Positions 37,839 to 45,307 of a stretch of DNA of 64,000 nt are shown piece after piece. Position 1 is the stretch's first letter. Each line of letters opens with the position of its first letter. The translations under genes and the position numbers were made by a program. The notes beneath the pieces are model-generated. The model made no database searches. It had not been told where the DNA came from and saw only the letters and a program-made list of their open reading frames with translations. The stretch spans positions 62,001 to 126,000 of the forward strand of contig JAHBUH010000009.1 in NCBI GenBank assembly GCA_019638185.1, read 5' to 3'. The DNA is from Leadbetterella sp. (GTDB taxonomy: Bacteria > Bacteroidota > Bacteroidia > Cytophagales > Spirosomataceae).

Positions 37839-38303
37839 TTACCTGAAATTATTTTTAATAAACCGGATGGCCTTATTGATTTGTTTTTCAACGGCCGTTT
37901 TTGAAATGCCATTCTCGGAAGCTATCTGTGCATAGCTTTGCTCTCCGGTTTTGTTTTTCAGCAGGATATCTTTACGCCGCTCCGGCAACTGACCTACCAG
38001 GTGCTCCAGGCGGATAAGTTCTTCCTCCCGGGATTCTTCTTCGGCCTCCTCTTCCACATCCCCGGTAAATTCTGAAAAGCTGAGTTTGTTTCTTCTGTAA
38101 AAGTTAGCAATCTCCTGTTTAGAGGTCTTAAACAGGATAGCCTCCGGGTGGGGAGAATGTTTAATTTTTTCAAAATGTTTCCAGGCATGGATAAAGATCT
38201 CCTGCACCACATCTTCCGCCTCTTCGTCTCTCTTAATATACTTCTTCACGAAGTAGTAGACTCTTCCCTTATATTCATCGTATAGTACCTTGAACTCTTC
38301 CAT
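37839..38303 (-). CDS. ECF-type RNA polymerase sigma factor
   Basis: 154 residues with sigma region 2 (about 5-70; YFVKKYIKRDEEAEDVVQEI) and region 4 (about 95-150; LPERRKDILLKNKTGEQSYA, then the helix-turn-helix IASENGISKTAVEKQI). It begins the FecR/TonB-receptor/phosphodiesterase block. It is divergent from the LacI-family gene, and the operator in that gap lies about 95 nt before its ATG, so the LacI protein might also touch its expression (inference). Confidence 0.92.
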   Translation of the reverse strand: MEEFKVLYDEYKGRVYYFVKKYIKRDEEAEDVVQEIFIHAWKHFEKIKHSPHPEAILFKTSKQEIANFYRRNKLSFSEFTGDVEEEAEEESREEELIRLEHLVGQLPERRKDILLKNKTGEQSYAQIASENGISKTAVEKQINKAIRFIKNNFR

Positions 38304-38395
38304 ACTCCAGGAAATCTAAAGTTTCGCCCACACGGTATTTCCCGCCGTTTCCGGTAATCATCTGTTTAATCAGGACAAGAGCGAAAAAATTGCTT

Positions 38396-38413
38396 ATGCA
38401 ATCGGTTGTGTAA
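38396..38413 (+). promoter_or_regulatory. LacI-family operator before the lacI-family gene
   Basis: ATGCAATCGGTTGTGTAA, 16 of 18 bases identical to the xylB operator. It covers TTG at 38406-38408, which is spaced 21 nt from the -7 box TACTTTTG at 38430-38437. A repressor bound here would block the -33 contact, so autoregulation is the simplest reading. Confidence 0.8.
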
Positions 38414-38429
38414 AATTAAAGGAAACAAC

Positions 38430-38437
38430 TACTTTTG
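38430..38437 (+). promoter_or_regulatory. -7 box TACTTTTG of the lacI-family gene
   Basis: Exact TAnnTTTG, 33 nt before the TTG start codon at 38471, with TTG at 38406-38408 as the -33 partner inside the operator. Confidence 0.6.
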
Positions 38438-38470
38438 TTATCTATTGTATGAATATTTTTATATTATCTT

Positions 38471-39511
38471 TTGAAAAAGAAAGTTACCATTTACGATATA
38501 GCCCGGGAGCTGAACATCACCGTATCCACTGTTTCCAGGGCGCTGAATGACTCCAGGAGCATCAGCACCGAGACCAAAGACCAGGTCAGGGAAATGGCCC
38601 GGAAGATGAATTACAGTCCCAATAAGCTGGCCGCCTCCCTGAAATCAGGTAAAACGTTTACCATCGGGGTGATTGTTCCCAGCGCCCGGGTACAGTTTTT
38701 TGCAGCCGTGATTCACAGCATAGAACTGAATTTAAAAGCAGCCGGTTACGGTATCCTGCTCTACCAGACCAATGAAAGCCTGGAAAACGAAAAACAGGGG
38801 GTACAGACCCTGCTGGAAGCCCAGGTCGACGGCATCTTTGCATCGCTCTCACTGGAGACCTCAGAAGATATCAGCCATTGGGAAGCTGTGATTAAACAGG
38901 GGAAAGCCCTCGTTCTTTTTGACCGTACCCTGGAAAATTTCAATGTGCCCTCGGTTACCCTGAACGACTTCAAAGCCGGCTACCTGGCCGCCGAGCACCT
39001 GTTGAAAAAAAATTTCAGAAACATTACGTTTATTGCTCCTCCCCAGAAAATCAGTATTTTTAAACAAAGGGTAGAGGGCTACCTGGCGGCATTGCGGGAC
39101 TACGGTGCTCCTGTTCATGAAAACACGGTCAGATACGGCACATTATCCATAGAAGGCGGTAAAGCCGAAATCCGTAACATGATGGGGGTCTCTCCTTTAC
39201 CCGATGCCGTTATCGCCGGCGATGACTTCACGGCGCTCGGGGTGATCCGGCAGTTGAAAGAAGAAGGCCTGCCTGCTGACCGGGTGGCGGTGATGGGTTT
39301 TGCGAACGAAGTCTTCTCCGGGTTTATTACCCCTTCCCTGACCACCGTAGAGCAGCAGCCGCATAAAATGGGGGCTGAATGTGCGCGTATCTTCCTTTCC
39401 ATGGTGAAAAAGAAAAATCCCTATGAAAACCCGGAGAAAGTGGTGTTGGAGCCTATATTGGTGGAGCGGGAGAGCACGGAGGGAGAAGCACGCCCACCTG
39501 AACGCCCCTAA
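38471..39511 (+). CDS. LacI-family regulator, probable xylose-operon repressor
   Basis: 346 residues. N-terminal helix-turn-helix (3-48: VTIYDIARELNITVSTVSRALN) and hinge MNYSPNKLAASLKSG, then the periplasmic-binding-protein-like sensor domain (about 60-335; ending PHKMGAECARIFLSMV). Translation starts at TTG; the ATG at 38449 is out of frame. Matching operators precede this gene and xylB, 5.6 kb away on the other strand, which points to control of xylose use. The effector is probably xylose or a pentose derivative (inference). Confidence 0.9.
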   Translation: MKKKVTIYDIARELNITVSTVSRALNDSRSISTETKDQVREMARKMNYSPNKLAASLKSGKTFTIGVIVPSARVQFFAAVIHSIELNLKAAGYGILLYQTNESLENEKQGVQTLLEAQVDGIFASLSLETSEDISHWEAVIKQGKALVLFDRTLENFNVPSVTLNDFKAGYLAAEHLLKKNFRNITFIAPPQKISIFKQRVEGYLAALRDYGAPVHENTVRYGTLSIEGGKAEIRNMMGVSPLPDAVIAGDDFTALGVIRQLKEEGLPADRVAVMGFANEVFSGFITPSLTTVEQQPHKMGAECARIFLSMVKKKNPYENPEKVVLEPILVERESTEGEARPPERP

Positions 39512-39520
39512 AACAAAGAA

Positions 39521-39542
39521 GGGGCGCAGAATCCTGCGCCCC
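39521..39542 (-). terminator. Intrinsic terminator for the SOD gene
   Basis: Perfect 9-bp GC stem GGGGCGCAG/CTGCGCCCC with a 4-nt loop. On the minus strand it is followed by TTCTTTGTTTT, the U-rich tail expected for the SOD message ending at 39629. On the plus strand no T-tract follows, though it may still fold at the 3' end of the lacI-family message. Confidence 0.8.
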
Positions 39543-39628
39543 CACCTCTAAAACTATCTAAAATGCGCTAAGCTCTTCCCCCGGGACTCCTCCACTCACT
39601 ATCCATCACCCGGTCCCGGATGATAAAC

Positions 39629-40240
39629 TTATTTCGCTGCCGCAAAACGTTTTGCTACCGCATCCCAGCTCACTACATTCCAGAAGGCATCCACGTAATC
39701 AGGACGCTTATTCTGGTACTTCAGGTAATAAGCGTGTTCCCACACATCCAGGCCCAGGACAGGCGTTCCTTTCACCTCCGCAATATCCATCAGGGGGTTA
39801 TCCTGGTTAGGTGTGGAAGTGATGCCTACGGATCCGTCCGCTTTAACGATCAGCCAGGCCCAGCCTGAACCGAAACGCGAAGTAGCGGCGGCTTTGAACT
39901 GGGTTTTGAACTCGTCCACAGAACCGAAAGCGGCTTCAATAGCAGCCTTCAGATCACCGGAAAGCTCTCCGCCTTTCCCGGCCGGAGCCAGGATATTCCA
40001 GAACATGTCGTGGTTATAATGTCCGCCACCGTTATTTCTCACGGCCGGCGATGCCTTACTGACGTTTGCCAGGATCTCTTCGATACTCTGCTTATCTAAA
40101 TCTGTGCCGGCAATAGCCGCATTCAGATTGGTAACGTACGCATTGTGATGACGATCATGGTGGATCTCCATGGTCAGAGCGTCAAAAAAAGGCTCCAATG
40201 CATTATTTGCATAAGGGAGCGGTGCTAATGTAAAGGCCAT
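39629..40240 (-). CDS. sodA: Superoxide dismutase, Mn type
   Basis: Converts superoxide to oxygen and peroxide. 203 residues. Metal ligands: His in MEIHHDRHH near 26, His in [10 protein letters not shown] near 76, and Asp/His in [19 protein letters not shown] near 164. Gly where Fe enzymes place an outer-sphere Gln (GGGHYNH), together with Gln in PNQDNPLM near 147, is the Mn-type arrangement, though cambialistic activity cannot be excluded. No signal peptide, so cytosolic. Confidence 0.94.
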   Translation of the reverse strand: MAFTLAPLPYANNALEPFFDALTMEIHHDRHHNAYVTNLNAAIAGTDLDKQSIEEILANVSKASPAVRNNGGGHYNHDMFWNILAPAGKGGELSGDLKAAIEAAFGSVDEFKTQFKAAATSRFGSGWAWLIVKADGSVGITSTPNQDNPLMDIAEVKGTPVLGLDVWEHAYYLKYQNKRPDYVDAFWNVVSWDAVAKRFAAAK

Positions 40241-40326
40241 AATCTGTTTATTTTATTGAAAATTGATCTAATATAATAAAAACAAGCCCGCCTCTAAATC
40301 CGTTCCCCTCTACCCGTGCAGAAAGG

Positions 40327-40788
40327 TCAGGTCCGGAGTTTCCTGAAAAATGACTTCATCAGCCTTTCCGATTCTTCTCCGAGGATGCCGGTGATCACCT
40401 GGGTTTTAGGATGCAATACGCCGGGAGTCCACAGCGAGAATCCCCTCTTTTTATCGGCAGCACCATAAACCACCGTACTGATCTGTGACCAGGCCAAGGC
40501 CCCGGCACACATCACGCAGGGTTCTAAAGTAACGTACAAAGTACAATCTTTGAGATATTTTCCTCCTAAAAAATTAGAAGCAGCAGTAAGCGCCAGGATC
40601 TCGGCATGCGCTGTAACATCCGTTAATTTTTCGGTCTGGTTAAAGCCTTTGCCAATGATCTTTTTCCCTTCCGCCACTATAACGGCCCCTACCGGTATCT
40701 CATCATTCTGAAATGCCTCTTCTGCCAGGAGGAGTGCCTTGTGCATGAAATATTCATGCGAGAATACCGGGTACGTACCTTTTGCCAA
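40327..40788 (-). CDS. tadA: tRNA-specific adenosine deaminase
   Basis: Deaminates A34 of the tRNA-Arg anticodon to inosine. Zinc site: HAEILAL and PCVMCAGALAW. The start is uncertain. The first ATG (40746) would cut off FSHEYF, which is conserved in this family, so a TTG is more likely: 40788 (no overlap with the ROK gene; 153 residues) or 40809 (overlaps the ROK stop by 10 nt). I took 40788. It is probably co-transcribed with the ROK gene. Confidence 0.88.
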   Translation of the reverse strand: MAKGTYPVFSHEYFMHKALLLAEEAFQNDEIPVGAVIVAEGKKIIGKGFNQTEKLTDVTAHAEILALTAASNFLGGKYLKDCTLYVTLEPCVMCAGALAWSQISTVVYGAADKKRGFSLWTPGVLHPKTQVITGILGEESERLMKSFFRKLRT

Positions 40789-40799
40789 AGCTCCGGAAC

Positions 40800-41708
40800 T
40801 TAGAAGCAAAGGCTGGCTGCACCCAGCAGGCCGGCGTCATTGGCAAGGGTGGCGCGGCGGATATCCAGTGTCCGGATATAATAAGGCGTCAGCCAGTAGT
40901 TCAGCTGACGGTTAAGGGCCGGCAGGATATATTCAAAAGAGGCGGAAAGGCCGCCACCGATCAGCACCGTAGTGATGTCCAGGATACGGATCATACTCAC
41001 CAGGCCATCGCCCAGCAGTGAACCTACCTTATCAAAAATCTTCAGGGCCAGCTCATCGCCTTCCGATGCGGCAGCTACCAGGCCCGTAGTGGAAATAGTA
41101 CCGTCAGCCGGGAGCTTGGTTTCTCCTACAAACGCCGCCCGCATCCGGTTAGCCATATCCAGGAGCTCATTCTTCCCGATGTTTCTTTCCAGCACCTTAC
41201 CGTTTTCTGACGGCATGTGTCCGGGCTCCATGGCATTTCCGCCACCGCCCTTAAATACTTTCTTATCAATAATGGCAGCACCACCCACACCCGTACCGAG
41301 GGTCACAAAAATATAATCTTCCGGCAGTTTCTCTTCCCCGAAATAATACTCGCCCAGGGCCGCAGCATTGGCGTCATTTTCCAGGAAAAAATCCTGGTCC
41401 GGGAATCTCTCTTTCAAAACCGGGATAATGTGAATACCGTTGGTTTCCGGAATAGCCGTGATCTCCACCAGGGTGTTACGATCGCGGGTGATCAGGCCGG
41501 GGACCCCGATACCGATCTTCTTTACTTCCGGGTTTTCTTTCAACTGAAGAACGATAGCATCGCCCAGGCGCTCCACAAACCTCCCTGAGGCTCTCCATGA
41601 ACTGGTCTCATGACTATAAAAGTTCTTAATGTTACCGGTTTCGGAATCTACGATCCCCATTTTTACATTTGTCCCGCCAATATCGATGCCAAGGTATTCT
41701 GTTGCCAT
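40800..41708 (-). CDS. ROK-family sugar kinase, probable glucokinase
   Basis: 302 residues. ATP-binding start LGIDIGGTNVKMGIVD; central LENDANAAALGEY near 113 with the catalytic Asp region; FVTLGTGVGGAAI near 134; and a GHMPSEN stretch near 163. The Cys-rich zinc loop of many ROK proteins (CxCGxxGC) is missing; the equivalent stretch has no cysteine. No helix-turn-helix, so an enzyme rather than a repressor. Substrate not proven. Confidence 0.87.
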   Translation of the reverse strand: MATEYLGIDIGGTNVKMGIVDSETGNIKNFYSHETSSWRASGRFVERLGDAIVLQLKENPEVKKIGIGVPGLITRDRNTLVEITAIPETNGIHIIPVLKERFPDQDFFLENDANAAALGEYYFGEEKLPEDYIFVTLGTGVGGAAIIDKKVFKGGGGNAMEPGHMPSENGKVLERNIGKNELLDMANRMRAAFVGETKLPADGTISTTGLVAAASEGDELALKIFDKVGSLLGDGLVSMIRILDITTVLIGGGLSASFEYILPALNRQLNYWLTPYYIRTLDIRRATLANDAGLLGAASLCF

Positions 41709-41731
41709 TTTTTATTAATTACAGTAGAACA

Positions 41732-41739
41732 CAAATATA
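41732..41739 (-). promoter_or_regulatory. -7 box TATATTTG before the ROK kinase
   Basis: Complement of 41732-41739 is an exact TAnnTTTG, 24 nt before the ROK ATG, in an AT-rich 43-bp gap after engB. No -33 element is clear. Confidence 0.5.
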
Positions 41740-41751
41740 TATTAAAATAAT

Positions 41752-42354
41752 TTAAAAACTACTGAATACAATCTCTTCAATTAATCCAAGCATCTCAATT
41801 TTTCCACTTTTCTTTTCGGATGACGTCACAAAATACTCCGGAAGGATATCCCAATCCTGGCTAAGTGCCTCTCTGAAAGCATTTATGTTCCGTTGGCCCT
41901 CCTGCATTTTTACTTTATCTTCCTTCGTAAAAATTATTTTAAGCGCTATCCCGTTTTCCCCCAGCTTACGGATAAACTCCAGGTCACTTTTCTGCGGGCT
42001 CACCCTTACATCCACCAAAACAAATACATACAGCAGGTTTTCACGCTCCAGGAGGTAATCCCAGGTCATTTTCTCCCATTTCGCTTTTTCAGAAAGCGGC
42101 ACCTTGGCATACCCGTATCCGGGCAGGTCCACCAGGTACCAGGCATTATCCACCAGGTAGTGATTGATCAGCTGGGTCTTTCCCGGCGTGGAAGAGGTTT
42201 TGGCCAGGTTTTTCACCCCGGTCAGCATATTGATCAGCGAGGATTTTCCCACATTGGATCGGCCGATAAAGGCAATTTCCGGTAGCTTATCCTGGGGGCA
42301 CTGTTCTATTTTAGCCGAACTTTTACTGAATACGGCATTCTTGATCTGGTACAT
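41752..42354 (-). CDS. engB: Ribosome biogenesis GTPase EngB/YsxC
   Basis: 200 residues with the GTPase motifs in order: GRSNVGKSSLIN (G1) near 31, a Thr in TSSTPGKTQ (G2), DLPGYGYAKV (G3) near 75, and FTKEDK (G4) near 141. Helps assemble the 50S subunit. 11 nt after the Fur-family gene, so part of the gldB-fur-engB transcript. Confidence 0.95.
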   Translation of the reverse strand: MYQIKNAVFSKSSAKIEQCPQDKLPEIAFIGRSNVGKSSLINMLTGVKNLAKTSSTPGKTQLINHYLVDNAWYLVDLPGYGYAKVPLSEKAKWEKMTWDYLLERENLLYVFVLVDVRVSPQKSDLEFIRKLGENGIALKIIFTKEDKVKMQEGQRNINAFREALSQDWDILPEYFVTSSEKKSGKIEMLGLIEEIVFSSF

Positions 42355-42365
42355 ACAAATTCGGT

Positions 42366-42773
42366 TTATTTACAATTAGGACACACGCCCTGAACCAGGA
42401 TATTCACTTCTTGCTTCAGGTAACCCGCCGGCAGGCTGATCTCGGGAATGAAGTTTTTCTCCAGGCAGGTGGTCTGCAGGCAGACCGAACATTTAAAATG
42501 AAGGTGATCGTGATGGTGATGCCCGGGATGGCACTGCTCTTTGCATAGGGCATACTTGATCCCGCCTTTGTCGTCCAGGATCTTATGAATGATGCCTTTT
42601 TCCACAAAGGTCTTCAGGGTGCGGTAGACCGTCACCCGGTCAATGTTCTCGCCCAGTTCCCCCTCAATATCACTTTGCGAAATAGCCGCCGTCTTTTCCT
42701 GGAAACGCTCCAGGATCACCTGGCGGGTTTCGGTAACCCGCAGCCCCGTGTTTTTTAAAATATCATTACTCAT
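42366..42773 (-). CDS. Fur-family metal-dependent regulator
   Basis: 135 residues. Winged helix with GLRVTETRQVILERF near residue 9 and DRVTVYRTLKTFVEKG near 44; His-rich metal region CHPGHHHHDHLHFKC near 80; structural zinc pairs CSVC and CPNC. The His cluster suggests zinc or iron sensing, possibly Zur-like, but the metal cannot be told. It is between gldB (17 nt upstream) and engB, an unexpected operon partner for a regulator. Confidence 0.88.
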   Translation of the reverse strand: MSNDILKNTGLRVTETRQVILERFQEKTAAISQSDIEGELGENIDRVTVYRTLKTFVEKGIIHKILDDKGGIKYALCKEQCHPGHHHHDHLHFKCSVCLQTTCLEKNFIPEISLPAGYLKQEVNILVQGVCPNCK

Positions 42774-42790
42774 GACCTGTATTTTTACGG

Positions 42791-43759
42791 TTACTTATCT
42801 TTTTCACCCCGGTACTTTGACCCCCGCAGAATAGCACCGGCATCCTCGTTCTGCATTAATTCCTGCAAGGTCACTTTGGGATTCTTCATCCGGTACAGCT
42901 CCACTACTCTCCACCCCAGCCACTGACCTATACGGCCCGGGCAGTCCGGACCGATCTCCCCCACATAAGGCCGTTCACTGAAATACTTGGCATTCACAGC
43001 CGGGTTCTCGCTGTTCAGCAGCTCGCGATCTATGATGTGCGCCCAGATCACATCCTGGTGCTCATAGGCATTCTGCATCTCCCGGTTTGTATAGCCTATA
43101 ATCAGGGAATCCTCCACGTGGGGCAGCACGGCACGGCTGAATTCCAGCGACTTCCCGAAAAAGACCATATCTGCCGTGAAAGAATCCGTTTTAAAATCTA
43201 CTTTGTTAAACTGATTCGATAAAAAACGGATCACGTTCGGCACCACATACTCCGGGGCAAAACGCCTTAGCATATAGTCCGGCTGATCCGGCCTGTAAAG
43301 CGCTTTCGGCCCGATGAATGACTCCAGAGAGATCACCACCAGGGAGTCAGACACCACCATGTCATTCCGCAGCCCGCTGAACCCCGCCACGATGCGCGGC
43401 GGTGTAAAACCGGGATACAGTTTCCGGATTTCATCAAACGCCCGGGCAAAACTCTGCTCCATGAGCTTCAGGTCGCCAAACGTTTCATCTGCCTGCTGGT
43501 AAAGCTTCCGGGCATCCGCGTGCTGCACCATGTGCCAGACATCGCCCGTAAGCGCCGTATCCGCCGGAGATGCCCCAAACAGCAGGTCGCTCACCACCCG
43601 GTTCTCTTCCAGCAGCTGCTTAAGCTCCGCTTCCGACTTCACCGCCATCAGCTTCCGGTCAAACCGCTCTATGGTCACCACACTATCCGGGGTATCTGAA
43701 CCTTTGCCGCACCCGAACAGCACAGCGGTAAGCAGGAACAACAGCACTCTTTTTAACAT
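42791..43759 (-). CDS. gldB: GldB-like gliding motility lipoprotein
   Basis: 322 residues from the Met at 43759, which gives a clean lipoprotein signal (MLKRVLLFLLTAVLFGC). A longer frame to 43801 would begin at or before the predicted transcription start. Body marks include IERFDRKLMAV near 28, FTPPRIVAGFSGLRNDMV and a C-terminal CPGRIGQWLGWRVVELY. GldB is needed for gliding and type IX secretion in Flavobacterium; in non-gliding relatives it may serve secretion or an unknown role. Confidence 0.85.
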   Translation of the reverse strand: MLKRVLLFLLTAVLFGCGKGSDTPDSVVTIERFDRKLMAVKSEAELKQLLEENRVVSDLLFGASPADTALTGDVWHMVQHADARKLYQQADETFGDLKLMEQSFARAFDEIRKLYPGFTPPRIVAGFSGLRNDMVVSDSLVVISLESFIGPKALYRPDQPDYMLRRFAPEYVVPNVIRFLSNQFNKVDFKTDSFTADMVFFGKSLEFSRAVLPHVEDSLIIGYTNREMQNAYEHQDVIWAHIIDRELLNSENPAVNAKYFSERPYVGEIGPDCPGRIGQWLGWRVVELYRMKNPKVTLQELMQNEDAGAILRGSKYRGEKDK

Positions 43760-43798
43760 CTCAACTAAAATTAAGGGATAATACCTCATTATAAAACG

Positions 43799-43806
43799 CA
43801 AATTTA
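43799..43806 (-). promoter_or_regulatory. -7 box TAAATTTG before gldB
   Basis: Complement of 43799-43806 is an exact TAnnTTTG, 40 nt before the chosen gldB ATG. It supports the shorter start. Confidence 0.5.
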
Positions 43807-43828
43807 CGGATTTAATGCCAAAATCTCC

Positions 43829-45124
43829 CTAAACCTCGTTTAAGCGCTTGCCTTCCAGGGATGAAAACCGCTCGTGCTTCGGCTCACCGATCACCTGTTT
43901 CCCGTAAATGCTGGTATGCCCTGATACTAAATACGAGACCACGCAGGCCAGGGCCACATACACCCCGCACTCCCCACCGAATAGCTCTATCGCCATCAGG
44001 GTGCAGGCTATGGGCGTATTGGTAGCGCCGGCAAATACCGCCACAAAGCCCATTCCCGCCAAAAGCCCTACCGGAAGCGGGATAAAATACGCCAGGGCGT
44101 TTCCTAACGTGGCACCGATAAAAAACAGGGGGGTCACCTCTCCGCCTTTAAAACCCGCCGATAAGGTGATAATGGTGAAAACCATCTTCAAGGCAAAATC
44201 ATAAGCCGGCAGGGGCTGCCCGAAAGAGCTGACAATAGTGGGAATGCCCAGGCCAATGTACTGCGTGGTTCCCAGCGCCCACACACCGGCCACCACCAGG
44301 ACCCCGCCGGCTACCGGGCGCAGGGGCGGATAAGCGATCCTGGCCTTAAAAATCCGGCCGGCCCAATGGATCACTTTGCTGAACGTGGCAGCACATATCC
44401 CGAAAAATACGCCGGCCATAATAGCGTAGACCATATTCAGGAAAGAAATGTCCGGGATAAAGGGAATATCATAATGCGTGTGCTGCGCCCCCCACAGCTT
44501 AGTCACCTGGTCCGCAATAAGCGCGGTCATCAGGGCCGGTAAAAGGGCATTGTACCGGATACGCCCGATCAGGGAAAACTCCAGGCCAAACAGGGCACCG
44601 GCCAGCGGCGTGCCAAAGACCGATCCAAAACCGCCGGCAATGGCCGAGATGATCAGCACCTTCCGGTCCGCCGCTGAAAGCCGGAAGGGCCTGGAGAACT
44701 GGTCGGCAATGGCCCCGGCCATCTGCAAAGCCGTGCCTTCCCGGCCGGCCGAACCGCCAAAAAAATGGGTGGCGATGGTGCCTATGTACACAAACGGCGC
44801 CATGCGGAACGGGATCACCTTTTTAGGCTCATGAATGGTATCAATCAGGAGATTATTACCGGCCTCCGCCTCCTGGCCGAAATAATAATACATCAGCCCG
44901 ATGAGAAATCCCCCCACCGGCAGCAGGCCGATCAGCCACAAATGACTCTCCCGGAAGTCAGTAGCCCGGTCCAGCGAAATAAGAAACCCGGCTGATGCAC
45001 TGCCGATACACGCGCCCGTAAACAGCGAGATCAGCACCCATTTAAGGATATACAGAAAGGCCGGATACTTTCGGAAGAATCGTTGAACGAAGAGGCTTGC
45101 TTTTTTGCCGTATGACTTTTGCAC
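43829..45124 (-). CDS. CLC-F type fluoride/proton antiporter
   Basis: 431-residue CLC-family membrane protein. GREGTALQMAG near residue 128 is the CLC gate-region motif. The usual GSGIP serine motif is replaced by GNNLLIDTIHEP near 91, and FKGGEVTPLFFIGA near 316 has the Glu-x-Thr typical of the fluoride-exporting CLC-F branch rather than chloride CLCs. No CBS domains. Start is GTG at 45124; no in-frame ATG is available nearby. A fluoride riboswitch lies in its leader, which supports the substrate independently. Confidence 0.9.
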   Translation of the reverse strand: MQKSYGKKASLFVQRFFRKYPAFLYILKWVLISLFTGACIGSASAGFLISLDRATDFRESHLWLIGLLPVGGFLIGLMYYYFGQEAEAGNNLLIDTIHEPKKVIPFRMAPFVYIGTIATHFFGGSAGREGTALQMAGAIADQFSRPFRLSAADRKVLIISAIAGGFGSVFGTPLAGALFGLEFSLIGRIRYNALLPALMTALIADQVTKLWGAQHTHYDIPFIPDISFLNMVYAIMAGVFFGICAATFSKVIHWAGRIFKARIAYPPLRPVAGGVLVVAGVWALGTTQYIGLGIPTIVSSFGQPLPAYDFALKMVFTIITLSAGFKGGEVTPLFFIGATLGNALAYFIPLPVGLLAGMGFVAVFAGATNTPIACTLMAIELFGGECGVYVALACVVSYLVSGHTSIYGKQVIGEPKHERFSSLEGKRLNEV

Positions 45125-45130
45125 AGAATA

Positions 45131-45165
45131 CCTGATTAAATACTTGAAACATTTAATTAATCAGG
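45131..45165 (-). promoter_or_regulatory. Competing hairpin at the clcF start (riboswitch expression platform)
   Basis: On the minus strand CCTGATTAA (complement 45157-45165) pairs exactly with TTAATCAGG (complement 45131-45139), ending 6 nt before the GTG start. Its first two C's (45164-45165) are also used in the riboswitch pseudoknot, so the two structures exclude each other. This fits fluoride-dependent opening of the translation start region (inference). Confidence 0.6.
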
Positions 45166-45218
45166 CGTCATCAGCTTTCGTGAAGCGGTTGGGTAAGGAA
45201 GAACACCATTTCCTTTCT
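45162..45218 (-). ncRNA. Fluoride (crcB-type) riboswitch
   Basis: Read 5'-3' on the minus strand: P1 AAGGAA/TTCCTT (complement 45210-45215 and 45195-45200) closes the loop ATGGTGTTC. The conserved joining AACCGCT follows, then P3 GCTT/AAGC, then GCTGATGACGCC. Loop GGTGTT (45207-45202) pairs fully with GACGCC (45169-45164), forming the pseudoknot. This agrees with the fluoride aptamer consensus (GATGGcgTTC ... AACCGCT ... AGCTGATGACgCC) almost base for base. It sits in the leader of a CLC-F gene. Confidence 0.92.
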
Positions 45219-45219
45219 G

Positions 45220-45227
45220 CAAAGATA
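45220..45227 (-). promoter_or_regulatory. -7 box TATCTTTG before the riboswitch
   Basis: Complement of 45220-45227 is an exact TAnnTTTG. Transcription would start about 45213-45216, right at the 5' side of riboswitch P1. Confidence 0.6.
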
Positions 45228-45307
45228 AATGGCTTTTTACAGTTTTTTTTTGTATCTTACAAATTATATTTCAAACTTACGTGCTGTAGTTAATCCGCGA
45301 TACGAAA

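Noticed and set aside
43829-45124. Chloride channel label
   Set aside because: GNNLL in place of GSGIP and GGEVTPLF, together with the fluoride riboswitch, make a fluoride antiporter more likely.
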